This document shows positions 15,558 to 24,328 of a DNA stretch of 55,675 bases, piece by piece; positions within the stretch are counted from its first letter, which is position 1, and the number at the start of each line of letters is the position of its first letter. The notes beneath the pieces were generated by a model. It was given only the letters and a program-made list of their open reading frames with translations. It was not told the DNA's origin and ran no database searches. The stretch is from an uncultured Faecalibacterium sp. (GTDB lineage: Bacteria; Bacillota; Clostridia; Oscillospirales; Ruminococcaceae). Made by a program: the position numbers and the translations under genes. Location: assembly GCA_934525845.1 (NCBI GenBank), contig CAKSZS010000012.1, positions 1 through 55,675 on the forward strand, given 5' to 3'.

Positions 15558-15991
15558 ACCTGAATGAATTGTATACGCAGGTGATCACCGAGAACAGCCG
15601 CAGCAAGGAGAACCGCCACCCCGTGGAGGGGGCTACCCACAGTCTGGAAGGGGTCAACCCCAGCTGCGGCGATGACATCACCCTGCAGCTGCGGGTAAAG
15701 GACGGCCAGATCGAGGACGCCGGCTTCATCGGCAGCGGCTGTGCCATCAGCCAGGCGTCGGCCTCCCTGATGATCGACCTGGTCAAGGGCCGCACCGTGG
15801 AGGACGCCCGGCGGCTCATCGGGCTGTACTTTGACATGATCAAGGGCAAGATCACCCCGGAACAGCTGGACGATCTGGAAGATGCCGCCGCTCTGCAGGG
15901 CATTGCCCATGTGCCTGCCCGGGTCAAGTGCGCCGTGCTGGCCTGGCACACGCTGGAAGAAGCCCTGGACGGCGAAGGCAAAGTGAAGTAA
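15554..15991 (+). CDS. sufU: Sulfur relay protein SufU
   Basis: This is 145 residues, starting in the sufS stop (ATGA). The three conserved zinc-binding cysteines are in NPSCGDDI, GSGCAISQASASL and RVKCAVLAW, together with the conserved aspartate in CGDD. SufU accepts the SufS persulfide through its zinc site, as known for Gram-positive bacteria. It is the last gene of the operon and is followed by an intrinsic terminator. Confidence 0.96.
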   Translation: MNLNELYTQVITENSRSKENRHPVEGATHSLEGVNPSCGDDITLQLRVKDGQIEDAGFIGSGCAISQASASLMIDLVKGRTVEDARRLIGLYFDMIKGKITPEQLDDLEDAAALQGIAHVPARVKCAVLAWHTLEEALDGEGKVK

Positions 15992-16001
15992 CCTGGTTCC
16001 C

Positions 16002-16036
16002 AAACAGGAGGGTTCGTATGGACCCTCCTGTTTTTG
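16002..16036 (+). terminator. Terminator of the suf operon
   Basis: AAACAGGAGGGT and ACCCTCCTGTTT form a 12 bp stem with an 8 base loop, followed by a T-rich tract. Confidence 0.85.
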
Positions 16037-16081
16037 TTTGTTGTCCCCTGCGCCGCGTTCCCCCTCGTCTGAAAGTTTTGT

Positions 16082-16110
16082 TTGACACTTCGCCCAAAAT
16101 ACGGTACAAT
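16082..16110 (+). promoter_or_regulatory. Promoter of the AGCS transporter gene
   Basis: TTGACA (16082-16087), 17 bp, TACAAT (16105-16110). The short leader contains a TCTGGCA/TGCCAGA hairpin near 16127-16143. Confidence 0.8.
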
Positions 16111-16176
16111 AAATTTTGTGTGTTTCTGGCAGAATGTGCCAGACTGCGAGATTTTACAGAGGATGTGGGACGAATT

Positions 16177-17568
16177 ATGATCGAAACCATTGCCGCCGTC
16201 AATCAGGCGGTCAACAACTTTATCTGGGGCGTGCCCGCCATGGTGTGCATCATCGGCGTGGGTCTGCTGCTCAGCGTGCGCACGGGCTTTTTGCAGATCC
16301 GCAAATTCCCGTACACCATCAAGACCACCATTGGCCGGATGTTTCGCAAAAAGGACGCTTCCGATGGTGCCATGACCCCCTTCCAGGCCGTGTGCACGGC
16401 GCTGGCCGGCACCGTGGGCACCGGCAACATCGCGGGCGTAGCGGGTGCCATCGCCATCGGCGGCCCGGGTGCGGTGTTCTGGATGTGGTGCTCTGCCCTG
16501 CTGGGGATGTGCACCAAGTTTGCCGAGGTCACCCTGGCCGTGCATTTCCGGGAGCGCAGTGAGACCGGCGAATGGGTGGGCGGCCCCATGTATTACATTA
16601 AAAACGGCCTGAGCAAAAACTGGCAGTTTCTGGCTGTGCTGTACTCCCTGTTCGGCGTGCTGACCGTCTTCGGTACCGGCAATGCCACCCAGGTGAACAC
16701 CATCGTGGCGGCGGTGGACACCGCCCTGCTGGAATACGGCGTGGTGGGCAGCGGCTTCCTTTCTACCCTGAACCTCGTGGTGGGCATCCTGGTGGCCATG
16801 CTGGTGGCCATGGTGCTGCTGGGCGGCATCAAACGCATCGGCAGCGTCAGCGAGAAGCTGGTGCCCTTCATGGCGCTGTTCTACATCGTGCTGGCCGTGG
16901 GCGTGGTGGTCCTGAACGTGGAGCGCCTGCCGTATGTGCTGGAATCCATCTTTGCGGGCGCGTTCAACCCCACCGCCTTCACCGGCGGCGCCATCGGCAG
17001 TCTGTTCATCAGTATGCAGAAGGGCGTTTCCCGCGGCATCTTCTCCAACGAAGCCGGTCTGGGCACCGGCTCCATCGCCCATGCCTGCGCCGACACCAAA
17101 AAGCCGGTGAAGCAGGGTATGTTCGGCATTTTTGAAGTGTTCGCCGACACCATCGTCATCTGCACCCTGACCGCCATGGTCATCCTGTGCAGCGGCACCC
17201 CGGTGACCTACGGTGCGGCTGCCGGTGCCGAGCTGACCATCTCCGGCTTCACCGCCACCTACGGCGGCTGGGCATCCATCTTTACCGCCGTGGCGCTGTG
17301 CTGCTTTGCCTTCTCCACCATCATCGGCTGGGGCCTGTACGGTTCCCGCTTCATCGTGTTCCTGTGCCGCACCGACAAGGTGGCCCGCCCCTTCTTTGTG
17401 GTGTACTCCTTCGTGTCCATTCTGGGCGCGACCGTAGATCTGGGCCTGCTGTGGAGCATCGCCGATACCTTCAACGGCCTGATGAGCATCCCGAACCTCA
17501 TCGCACTGCTGCTGCTCTCCGGCACTGTGGTCAAACTGACCAGGGAATTCTTTGCTTCGGAAGGGTAA
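16177..17568 (+). CDS. Sodium:alanine/glycine symporter (AGCS family)
   Basis: This is 463 residues with about 10-11 transmembrane helices, usual for AGCS (DagA/AlsT-like) carriers. Family motifs include GVGLLLSVRTGFLQIRKFPY, CTALAGTVGTGNIAGVAGAI, the GPGAVFWMWCSALLGMCTKF stretch and the FSNEAGLGTGSIAHACADTK loop. It would import alanine, glycine or a similar small amino acid with sodium. The ATG at 16177 follows the weak site AGAGGATGTGGG. The gene is monocistronic between its own promoter and a strong bidirectional terminator. Confidence 0.93.
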   Translation: MIETIAAVNQAVNNFIWGVPAMVCIIGVGLLLSVRTGFLQIRKFPYTIKTTIGRMFRKKDASDGAMTPFQAVCTALAGTVGTGNIAGVAGAIAIGGPGAVFWMWCSALLGMCTKFAEVTLAVHFRERSETGEWVGGPMYYIKNGLSKNWQFLAVLYSLFGVLTVFGTGNATQVNTIVAAVDTALLEYGVVGSGFLSTLNLVVGILVAMLVAMVLLGGIKRIGSVSEKLVPFMALFYIVLAVGVVVLNVERLPYVLESIFAGAFNPTAFTGGAIGSLFISMQKGVSRGIFSNEAGLGTGSIAHACADTKKPVKQGMFGIFEVFADTIVICTLTAMVILCSGTPVTYGAAAGAELTISGFTATYGGWASIFTAVALCCFAFSTIIGWGLYGSRFIVFLCRTDKVARPFFVVYSFVSILGATVDLGLLWSIADTFNGLMSIPNLIALLLLSGTVVKLTREFFASEG

Positions 17569-17582
17569 AGCTTTTTTCATAA

Positions 17583-17636
17583 GAGAACAACACCCCCGCA
17601 CTGGATGAAACTATCCGGTGCGGGGGTGTTGTTCTC
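17583..17636. terminator. Strong bidirectional terminator
   Basis: GAGAACAACACCCCCGCACT and its complement form a stem of about 24 bp with a 6 base loop. T-rich runs flank it, serving the AGCS gene (+) and the TIR-NACHT-TPR gene (-). Confidence 0.85.
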
Positions 17637-17669
17637 CCCTTTTTCAAATTTTCATTTCTTTACGAAATA

Positions 17670-20600
17670 TCAGCCAAATTCTAGCCCAAATTTTTTGTAT
17701 ATTTTTTTCATTTCTTCACGCCGTCCAGATAGATATCTTAAATCCTTCGGCAATCCTCTTTTTTTTGCCACCTCTTCCGCCATCCATAGCGAACTTTGAT
17801 TTGCATCTGCCGCCATTATCCATTCATCCTGCCTCTCATAAACGTCTGCAATGTTTCCATAACATATCGCTAGCCTCCGCTTATCCTCTAATGTTTCATA
17901 TTCCTGCACAAGTTCTTCTGTAATCGTGAGGCTTTTCTGATATAGCTCTAATGCTCTGCTTAACTCTCCGCTCCTTTTATAAATATAGGCAACATTGCCA
18001 TAGCATCCGATCAAATCATATTTATCCCTCAATGTCCCTCGCTCCACTACTAGTTTTTCTGTGATCGCAAGACTTTTCTGGTATAAATCTAATGCATCAC
18101 TTAAATTGCCTTCCCACTCATATATGCCAGCTACTTTCTCATAGGCTACTGATAAATCCCGCAGATCTACTGCTGATCCACGTTTTTTTACGAGTTCTTT
18201 TTCAATTGCAAGACTTTTTTGAAATAATTCCAATGCCTTCTTTATTTGGGCCTTTTTCTCGTAAATTTCTGCTATCTTACTATATGTAAATGACAGACTC
18301 CGCTTGTCTTTCGGTCTTCCGTATACTCTAACAAATTCTTCAAATGTTGTGAGACCTTTCTGGTATAAACCTAATGCCTCGTCCATTTTACCTTGCGCTT
18401 TATAAATAGCAGCTACGGATCCATAACTAACAGCCAAATTACGCCGATTTTCCGGCGTACCGCGTACCCTGGCAAGTTCTTCTACGATTGCAAAGCTTTT
18501 CTGGTACAGTTCCAGTGCTTCTTCTAATTTGCCTTGTGCTTCATAAATACCAGCCAATTTATTATAGCTCACTGACAAATCGCTCCGATCTTCCGGCGTG
18601 CCGCGTGTTTGTACAAGTTCTTCTGTAATTGCAAGGTCTTTCTGATACAGCTTCAGAGCTTCTTTCATTCTGCCCTGCGCTTTATAAATGTCAGCCATTT
18701 TCTCGTAGCTCACAGATAAATCGCACCTGTCTTCCGGTGTGCCGCGTGTCTGCACAAGTTCTTCTGCGATTTCAAGTCCCTGCCGATACAGTTCCAGAGC
18801 CTTTTCCATTTTGCCCTGCGCTTCGTAAATATCGCCTACTCTCTCATAACTTGCAAGCAAATTTCGTTGACCTTCCGGCGTGCTGCGTACCTGTACAAGA
18901 TCTTCGGCAATGCCCCTGCACCGTTGGTACAGCTCCAACGCTTCGTCCAGCTTGCCCCATGTTCTGTATACATCTCCCGCATCCAGCCCCCTCCAAAACC
19001 AATCGTGGTTTTCCTCCACCTCCCGGCGGGCCTTTTTGCGTCCGGCGCGTTCGAGCAGCTCCGGCAGATGGATGGCTTCATAAAAGCTCAGTTCTTCGGC
19101 ATCCTCTTTGAACTGGGCATAGAAGCTCTCTGCCAGCGCTTCTGCGCCGTCTTCGGCGGAGGCACTGTAGGGGTTATCCTCCTGACTCAGCCATGCACGG
19201 ACATAAGCGTGCGGGATCTCCAGCGTTTCGTCCCCAAAAATATTTTTATCCGTGCGCAGAAGCACGTTGATGCGGCGGTAAAAATCGTTGAGCTGGTCAC
19301 GGCTCCACCCCATGACCTTGCGCAGAGCAGACTTCGGCAGAGGTTCCGGTGCTGCCAGCAGGCAGCCGATGGGCCTGCGCCAGAGTGCCTTATACTCCTC
19401 CTCTGTCCGGAAGAAGTAGTCGAACCACCGGGCAAAGGCTTCGTTCAGGCCGGCGGGGTACTCCTCGGCAGCTTCCAGTGCACCCTTTTCCAGCAGCATT
19501 TCGCTCATCATTTCGGCATAGAGGAACACGCCCTCACTGCGGTCGGTCAGGGCGTCCAGCGAAGCGTTCCATTGGGGGTCTTGTCCGAACCGCGGCTCCA
19601 GGCGCTGGACAAAATACGCCCGGATGTCCGCACGGTTCTGCGGAGCACGGCTGTCCAGCTCGATCCGGGCGGCGCTGCTCATGGACTGCAGCACCGCCGG
19701 GGTCCTGCGCGCCAGCACCAGCACCCGAAGCCAGCGGGGCAGGCCGGGCGCACGCTTTGCCAGCAGCCTGGCCAGCGCGTTCCGCTCCGGCGTGCCGCAC
19801 TCATCCAGACCATCCACCACGATGGCCATGGTCTCCTGCCCGCCGTCCACGGTGTTGGCAATGTTCGGCCCCAGCAGGGTCTCGAACAGTTCATCTTCGG
19901 TCAGCTTTTCCAGCGCAGCCTTGTTCTCCGGCAGGGTGCGCAGAAGATTCTTCCGGTAGTCCGGCAGATGGCAGGCCAGCTGGAACGCCAGCGTCTGCAG
20001 CACCATGGAGGGGTCGTTGAAGGTGTTCATGTTGCTGCGGCAGAACAGATTGGCCGCCACGCGCCAGTTGTAGTGGGTATAATGCACCGCAAAGGCACTC
20101 TTGCCCACCGCCGGCACGCCGCTGAGCAGGCAGATCTTTTTGCCGTGCGGGTCATCCAGCCATTGTTCCACCTCTTCTTCCAGCCATTTGCGCCCCACAT
20201 AAGGCTTTTTCAGCAGGGCATACTGGGTGCTGGTGTCGGAATAGACATTCAGCCGCTGCCGCAGCTCCTGGATCTCGCCGTTGAAGGTCACATTCTCCCG
20301 GCTTTCCAGCACCCGGAACAGTTCCTGCATCTTTGCCCGGAACCACAGCGCATACACGTCCGGCCCCTGCGCTTTCTTTTCACGCCAGTCGGACATATCC
20401 AGCCACTGGTTCTGGCCCACGGTGGCCGGCGGCTTTACCTCTTTTTCCGGCCCCAGCAGGATGCTGTGCACCTTGCCGCCGTATTCGCCCTGCACGCCCA
20501 CCGCAATGGCCAGCTCGTCCAGGCAGACGCCGCCCTCCCGGGTGGAGTGGGGCGACAGGCAGGCCACCACCTGCTGACTGTTCTTGATGCCCTCCTGAAT

Positions 20601-20762
20601 GCTGCGCCGCCAGTTGTCCCCGGTACGAATATCGCTCTCATCGAACCACGGCTCATACCGGGGCGTTTCCCGCGCCCGGATGGCTTCCAGGATTTCCCGG
20701 CAGACCTCACTTTCCGGATGCCCATAGCTCACAAAGACCCGGATCGGTGTTCTTTCATCCAC
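17670..20762 (-). CDS. TIR-NACHT-TPR STAND protein (candidate NLR-like immune effector)
   Basis: This is 1030 residues from a GTG at 20762, 6-8 nt after GAGGAGGG; a longer frame to 20810 lacks such a signal. Residues about 7-105 form a TIR domain (IRVFVSYGHPES, then DELAIAVG with E83 at the position expected for the NADase glutamate). Residues about 185-560 are a NACHT/STAND ATPase, with a GRKWL entry segment, Walker A GVPAVGKSA (215-223), Walker B AIVVDGLDEC (313-322) and LVLARR (348-353) as sensor. Residues about 600-1022 are nine TPR-like units of 47 residues (consensus IYKAQGKMDEALELYQKSLA, EELVQTRGTPEDR). Effector, switch and sensor are thus in one chain, as in bacterial and eukaryotic NLR proteins. 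The gene stands alone. The TPR part is clearly AT-richer than the rest. A role in phage defence is inference. Confidence 0.88.
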   Translation of the reverse strand: MDERTPIRVFVSYGHPESEVCREILEAIRARETPRYEPWFDESDIRTGDNWRRSIQEGIKNSQQVVACLSPHSTREGGVCLDELAIAVGVQGEYGGKVHSILLGPEKEVKPPATVGQNQWLDMSDWREKKAQGPDVYALWFRAKMQELFRVLESRENVTFNGEIQELRQRLNVYSDTSTQYALLKKPYVGRKWLEEEVEQWLDDPHGKKICLLSGVPAVGKSAFAVHYTHYNWRVAANLFCRSNMNTFNDPSMVLQTLAFQLACHLPDYRKNLLRTLPENKAALEKLTEDELFETLLGPNIANTVDGGQETMAIVVDGLDECGTPERNALARLLAKRAPGLPRWLRVLVLARRTPAVLQSMSSAARIELDSRAPQNRADIRAYFVQRLEPRFGQDPQWNASLDALTDRSEGVFLYAEMMSEMLLEKGALEAAEEYPAGLNEAFARWFDYFFRTEEEYKALWRRPIGCLLAAPEPLPKSALRKVMGWSRDQLNDFYRRINVLLRTDKNIFGDETLEIPHAYVRAWLSQEDNPYSASAEDGAEALAESFYAQFKEDAEELSFYEAIHLPELLERAGRKKARREVEENHDWFWRGLDAGDVYRTWGKLDEALELYQRCRGIAEDLVQVRSTPEGQRNLLASYERVGDIYEAQGKMEKALELYRQGLEIAEELVQTRGTPEDRCDLSVSYEKMADIYKAQGRMKEALKLYQKDLAITEELVQTRGTPEDRSDLSVSYNKLAGIYEAQGKLEEALELYQKSFAIVEELARVRGTPENRRNLAVSYGSVAAIYKAQGKMDEALGLYQKGLTTFEEFVRVYGRPKDKRSLSFTYSKIAEIYEKKAQIKKALELFQKSLAIEKELVKKRGSAVDLRDLSVAYEKVAGIYEWEGNLSDALDLYQKSLAITEKLVVERGTLRDKYDLIGCYGNVAYIYKRSGELSRALELYQKSLTITEELVQEYETLEDKRRLAICYGNIADVYERQDEWIMAADANQSSLWMAEEVAKKRGLPKDLRYLSGRREEMKKIYKKFGLEFG
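17709..18977 (-). repeat. Nine tandem 141 bp units encoding the TPR sensor array
   Basis: Equivalent landmarks recur every 141 bp (for example the TTGCCCTGCGCTT-type segment at 18811, 18670 and 18529). The units nearest the ATPase are most alike at the DNA level. Those at the C-terminal end are more diverged and AT-richer. This fits growth by unequal recombination at the N-proximal side. Confidence 0.85.
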
Positions 20763-20991
20763 AGTGATCCCTCCTCTTTCCGCCGGTACCCTATGCCCGG
20801 CATTTCCCATCTTTATGCCAGTATACCACGCTTTTCTGCGTTTCGACAGGAGGGAAGCGGAATTTTGTGGGTTTCGCCAACTTCTTCGTTATTTTTTCTA
20901 CTTACGCGCTTTCTCTTGCAGGCAGACGGCGGGTATGTTATTGTATACAAGGAAGTCATTCATCGTTGCTTTTCTGGAGGAGGAAGCTGTT

Positions 20992-21540
20992 ATGCCTGAA
21001 TTTCCGCGTTCCGATTTCCGGCTGCACGTCGGCTGGCGCACCATCAAGACGGCGGTCACCACCATGCTGGTGGCCATGGTGTACTGCCTGCTGGACCGCA
21101 ACCCGGCCTTTGCCTGCATCGGCGTCATTTTTGGCATGGGCATGGACATCCCGGATTCCATCAAGAACGGCGGCAACCGTCTGTTCGGCACCCTGATCGG
21201 CGGTCTGCTGTCCATCGTGGTGTTCTGGATTTACCTGCGTTTTTATCCGCAGGGCGGCCACAGTATGCTGCTGGCGGTGCTGCTGGGGGCGGCCACCGTG
21301 GTGCTGATCGTGCTGTGCCAGTACTTCTGGCCGGGCGGCGTGCAGCCCGGCGGCGTGGTGCTGTGCATCGTGCTGTTCAGCACGCCGGTGGAGACCTACG
21401 TCAGCTACGCGCTCAACCGCATCCTGGATACCGCCATCGGCGTGATTGCGGCCTGGCTGGTGAACTACTTCCTGCCCCGTGTACGGGTCGTTGCTCTGTG
21501 GGAGCGCTTCAAGAAGTGCATCGGCATTTCCAAAAACTGA
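20992..21540 (+). CDS. FUSC/ArAE-type membrane protein (possible aromatic acid exporter)
   Basis: This is 182 residues behind GGAGGAGG. Four or more hydrophobic segments (TAVTTMLVAMVYCLL, FGTLIGGLLSIVVFWIYLRF, LLAVLLGAATVVLIVLCQYF, RILDTAIGVIAAWLVNYFL) follow a short polar N-terminus with RTIKTAVTTM. The pattern GVIFGMGMDIPDSIKNGGNR then RLFGTLIGG resembles the first half of aromatic-acid exporter (FUSC) proteins, lacking their cytoplasmic domain. The substrate is unknown. It is transcribed divergently from the TIR-NACHT-TPR gene and ends in its own terminator. Confidence 0.7.
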   Translation: MPEFPRSDFRLHVGWRTIKTAVTTMLVAMVYCLLDRNPAFACIGVIFGMGMDIPDSIKNGGNRLFGTLIGGLLSIVVFWIYLRFYPQGGHSMLLAVLLGAATVVLIVLCQYFWPGGVQPGGVVLCIVLFSTPVETYVSYALNRILDTAIGVIAAWLVNYFLPRVRVVALWERFKKCIGISKN

Positions 21541-21547
21541 ACCAGAA

Positions 21548-21585
21548 CGATGGGGCCTGTCCAACCGGCAGGCCCCATCGTTTTT
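21548..21585 (+). terminator. Terminator after the FUSC-type gene
   Basis: CGATGGGGCCTG and CAGGCCCCATCG form a 12 bp stem, followed by TTTTTGCTTTTG. Confidence 0.85.
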
Positions 21586-21677
21586 GCTTTTGCAGCCTGC
21601 ATTTACAAGTCTCCGCAAACAGGCTATAATACCCTCAGACAGTCTGTACGGAACTTACCAGAAAAGGAGACGCTGTT

Positions 21678-22631
21678 ATGCATTTTTATGGAACCATCGG
21701 CCCGGCCTGCGCGGAAGCCGGAACGCTGCAGAGCATGGTCCATGCCGGGATGACCGGCATCCGGATGAATCTTTCCCATGGGGCACTGTGTGAGCACGCC
21801 GACTGGCTCGCACGGATCCGTGCGGCCGGCATCCGGGATCTGCTCATCGACCTGCAGGGGCCGGAACTGCGCATCGGGCGTCTGCCCCAGCCGGTCACGC
21901 TGACCGAGGGCAGCACCGTCTGCCTGGGCGCAGGCGGCATTCCCTGCCCCCTGCCGCTGGTAACCGCCGCCCGGCCCGGGCAGCAGCTTTTATTGGACGA
22001 CGGAAAACTTCTGCTGCAGGTCACCGACACCACGCCGGACGCCCTGCGCTGCATCGTCCTGCGGGGCGGTGTGCTGCAGAGCCGCAAGAGCGCTGCCGCG
22101 CCGGGACTGACCGTGGAGATGCCCACTCTGACCGAAGAAGATCTGCAGAATCTGCGCATCGCGGCTGACTGCGGCGTGACCGGCGTCATGCTGCCCTTTG
22201 TGCGCGGGAAGCAGGACATCCTGACCTTGCGGCAGGCACTGGAAGACGCCGGTGCGGCGCACATCCGCATTTTTGCCAAGATCGAAAACCTCGCCGGTGT
22301 GCAGGCACTGCCGGAATTTCTGCCCCTGGTGGACGAGGTGGTCATTGCCCGGGGCGACCTGGGCAACGCCATGCCGCTGTGGGAACTGCCCCGCTGCCAG
22401 AAGCAGCTTTCCGCCGCCTGCCGTGCCGCCGGGGTGCCCTTTATGGTGGTGACCCAGATGCTGGACAGTATGTGCACCCGTGCCGTCCCCACCCGGGCGG
22501 AGGTAAGCGACATCTACAACGCCGTGCTGGACGGTGCATCCAGCCTGATGCTCACCGGCGAGACCGCTGCCGGGCAGTATCCGGTGCAGGCCATGGACTA
22601 TCTGGTGCGCACCGCGAACACCGCACCATAA
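21678..22631 (+). CDS. Short, divergent pyruvate kinase paralogue
   Basis: This is 317 residues behind AAGGAG; ordinary pyruvate kinases exceed 470. Only the barrel with a reduced B domain remains; the C-terminal allosteric domain is absent. Recognisable motifs are IRMNLSHG, IDLQGPELRIG (canonical DTKGPEIR; the Lys is Gln here), IFAKIENLAGV (catalytic Lys present), VIARGDLGNAM and VTQMLDSMCTRAVPTRAEVS. It keeps much of the metal and PEP site but has changed around the nucleotide and potassium region. The normal enzyme is encoded at 31245, so this one probably has another substrate or a regulatory role. It is monocistronic. Confidence 0.8.
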   Translation: MHFYGTIGPACAEAGTLQSMVHAGMTGIRMNLSHGALCEHADWLARIRAAGIRDLLIDLQGPELRIGRLPQPVTLTEGSTVCLGAGGIPCPLPLVTAARPGQQLLLDDGKLLLQVTDTTPDALRCIVLRGGVLQSRKSAAAPGLTVEMPTLTEEDLQNLRIAADCGVTGVMLPFVRGKQDILTLRQALEDAGAAHIRIFAKIENLAGVQALPEFLPLVDEVVIARGDLGNAMPLWELPRCQKQLSAACRAAGVPFMVVTQMLDSMCTRAVPTRAEVSDIYNAVLDGASSLMLTGETAAGQYPVQAMDYLVRTANTAP

Positions 22632-22635
22632 CGCA

Positions 22636-22672
22636 AACAGCAGGGGCTGTCACGGACAGTCCCTGCTGTTTT
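22636..22672. terminator. Bidirectional terminator between pyk paralogue and importer operon
   Basis: AACAGCAGGGGCTGT pairs with ACAGTCCCTGCTGTT, flanked by a T-rich run on the plus strand. It serves convergent transcripts. Confidence 0.8.
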
Positions 22673-22697
22673 GTTCTGTTTGTTCGGAAAAAGCGTT

Positions 22698-23594
22698 TTA
22701 CTTCAGCTCGTCCGGGATGTACCACAGACCGTTGTTGTTCTTGTCCATGTACTCCTTGAACTCGTCGGAGTGGTAAGCCGCCGCGATGGCCTTGGCCCAA
22801 TCGGTGTCGGCGTTGTCCTTCTTGACCACCACCTGCAGGATCAGCTGGGGCAGTACGTCCTCCGTGAGCAGTGCGGTGGAGGCATCGATGCCCGCATTGT
22901 ACACAATGCTGCCGGTGATGACCGCGAAGTCAAAATCCTGCAGTGCGCTGGGGATGTTCAGGCTCGCCATCTCGGTAAACTCGATGTTGTGGGGGTTCTC
23001 GGTGATGTCATCCTGGGTGACCACAGCCAGATCCACGCTGCTGTCCAGAGTGATCCAGCCGGCTTTCTGCAGCAGCACATAGGCGCGGGCCGTATTGGAG
23101 GCATCGTTGGGCACTGCCACCTTTGCCCCGTCTGTGATCTCGTCCAGACTGGTGTGGGTCGCCGAGAAGATGCCTGCCGGCACGGTGGGGATGGGGCAGA
23201 TAGGGGTCAGGTCGCCATTGTAGCTGGCATTGAAGTTTTCTGCGTAGGCCGTGTGCTGCTCCACGTTCACATCCACATCCCCGTCATTCAGGGCAATGTC
23301 CGCCGTCAGCAGCTCGGAGAAGTCGGTACCCTCCACCGTGTAGCCTTCCTTTTCCAGAATGGGTACGATGGCCGCTTCAAACAGCTCCGTGTACGGTCCC
23401 TGCGACTTGCCGTAACGGATGGTGCCTGCCGCGCCGGCAGAAGCCGTGCCGGCGGAGGCGGCGGTGCTGGAGGCAGCGGAAGCGGCGGAAGATGCACTGC
23501 CGCCGGAAGAGCAGGCGGCCAGCGCAGCGGCGGCAAAGCCTGCAGCAGTGAGTTTCAGAAATGCGCTGCGGCTGATTTTACGTTCGATATTCAT
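22698..23594 (-). CDS. metQ: MetQ-type substrate-binding lipoprotein
   Basis: This is 298 residues from the ATG at 23594 (GAGGGG 8 nt upstream). A signal peptide with the lipobox LAAC is followed by a long Ser/Ala/Gly linker. The binding domain is NlpA/MetQ-like: ELFEAAIVPILEKEGYTVEG, DIALNDGDVDVNVEQHTAYA, VAVPNDASNTARAYVLLQKA and the C-terminal QVVVKKDNADTDWAKAIAAA. It captures the ligand outside and delivers it to MetI. Family members bind methionine, but the Cys-rich leader of this operon suggests that cysteine, cystine or an acyl-cysteine should be considered. Confidence 0.88.
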   Translation of the reverse strand: MNIERKISRSAFLKLTAAGFAAAALAACSSGGSASSAASAASSTAASAGTASAGAAGTIRYGKSQGPYTELFEAAIVPILEKEGYTVEGTDFSELLTADIALNDGDVDVNVEQHTAYAENFNASYNGDLTPICPIPTVPAGIFSATHTSLDEITDGAKVAVPNDASNTARAYVLLQKAGWITLDSSVDLAVVTQDDITENPHNIEFTEMASLNIPSALQDFDFAVITGSIVYNAGIDASTALLTEDVLPQLILQVVVKKDNADTDWAKAIAAAYHSDEFKEYMDKNNNGLWYIPDELK

Positions 23595-23659
23595 AAGAAT
23601 TCCCCTCTTTATTTTATGTTCTGCAAGTCCTCCGCTTCTTTGCGGATCGGACTTTCTGC

Positions 23660-24328
23660 TCAGTTGTGCTCCCGCAGGCGGCGGGAAAGTGCATTGCCCA
23701 GTGCCTGCAAAAGCTGTACCACGATGATCAGGATGATGACGGTGAAGATCATCAGCGGCGTGTTGAACTTCTGGTAACCATAAGTCAGCGCCAGGTCGCC
23801 GATGCCGCCGCCGCCCACATAGCCAGCCATGGCAGACGCGCCCAGCAGACCGATGGTACCGGTGGTCAATGCCAGTACGATGGAACCAAGCGCCTCCGGC
23901 AGCAGGAAGTTCCAGATGGTCTGAAACGTTGTTGCCCCCATGGCACGCGCTGCTTCCACGATGCCGCTGTTGACTTCCAGCAGGCTGTTCTCCACCAGGC
24001 GCGCCATATAGGGGCTGATGTAGAAGATCAGCGGTACCAGCGCTGCCGTGCTGCCGATGGTCGTACCCACGATGGCGCGGGTCAGCGGCATGATGGTGAC
24101 CAGCAGGATGACGAAGGGCACGCTGCGCACGATGTTCACGAAGGTGCTGACGATGCCGTACAGGATGCGGTTTTCCTTCAGGCCGCCTTTCCGGCACAGC
24201 ACCAGCACCAGTGCCAGCAGGATGCCCAGAATGGCACCGAAGAAAAGGGACAGCCCCACCATATAAATGGTCTGGCCGAAACTGGCGGTCAGTTTGGCAG
24301 CTGTAACGCCGAAAATTTTCTGTTTCAT
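23660..24328 (-). CDS. metI: MetI-type ABC permease
   Basis: This is 222 residues with five to six transmembrane helices and the ABC coupling loop VEAARAMGATTFQTIWNFLL (EAA motif). Upstream is VNIVRSVPFVILLVTIMPLT, typical of MetI. The start overlaps the metN stop (ATGA). It forms the channel of the importer as a dimer. No unusual features. Confidence 0.93.
   Translation of the reverse strand: MKQKIFGVTAAKLTASFGQTIYMVGLSLFFGAILGILLALVLVLCRKGGLKENRILYGIVSTFVNIVRSVPFVILLVTIMPLTRAIVGTTIGSTAALVPLIFYISPYMARLVENSLLEVNSGIVEAARAMGATTFQTIWNFLLPEALGSIVLALTTGTIGLLGASAMAGYVGGGGIGDLALTYGYQKFNTPLMIFTVIILIIVVQLLQALGNALSRRLREHN

Noticed and set aside
17709..18977. Periodic repeats considered as a CRISPR array
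   Set aside because: The period is 141 bp, the units are coding and in frame and give a TPR consensus; there are no short repeats with unique spacers and no cas genes.
18867..20999. 710-codon frame antisense to the TIR-NACHT part
   Set aside because: Shadow frame; it has no domain and overlaps the supported immune-type gene.
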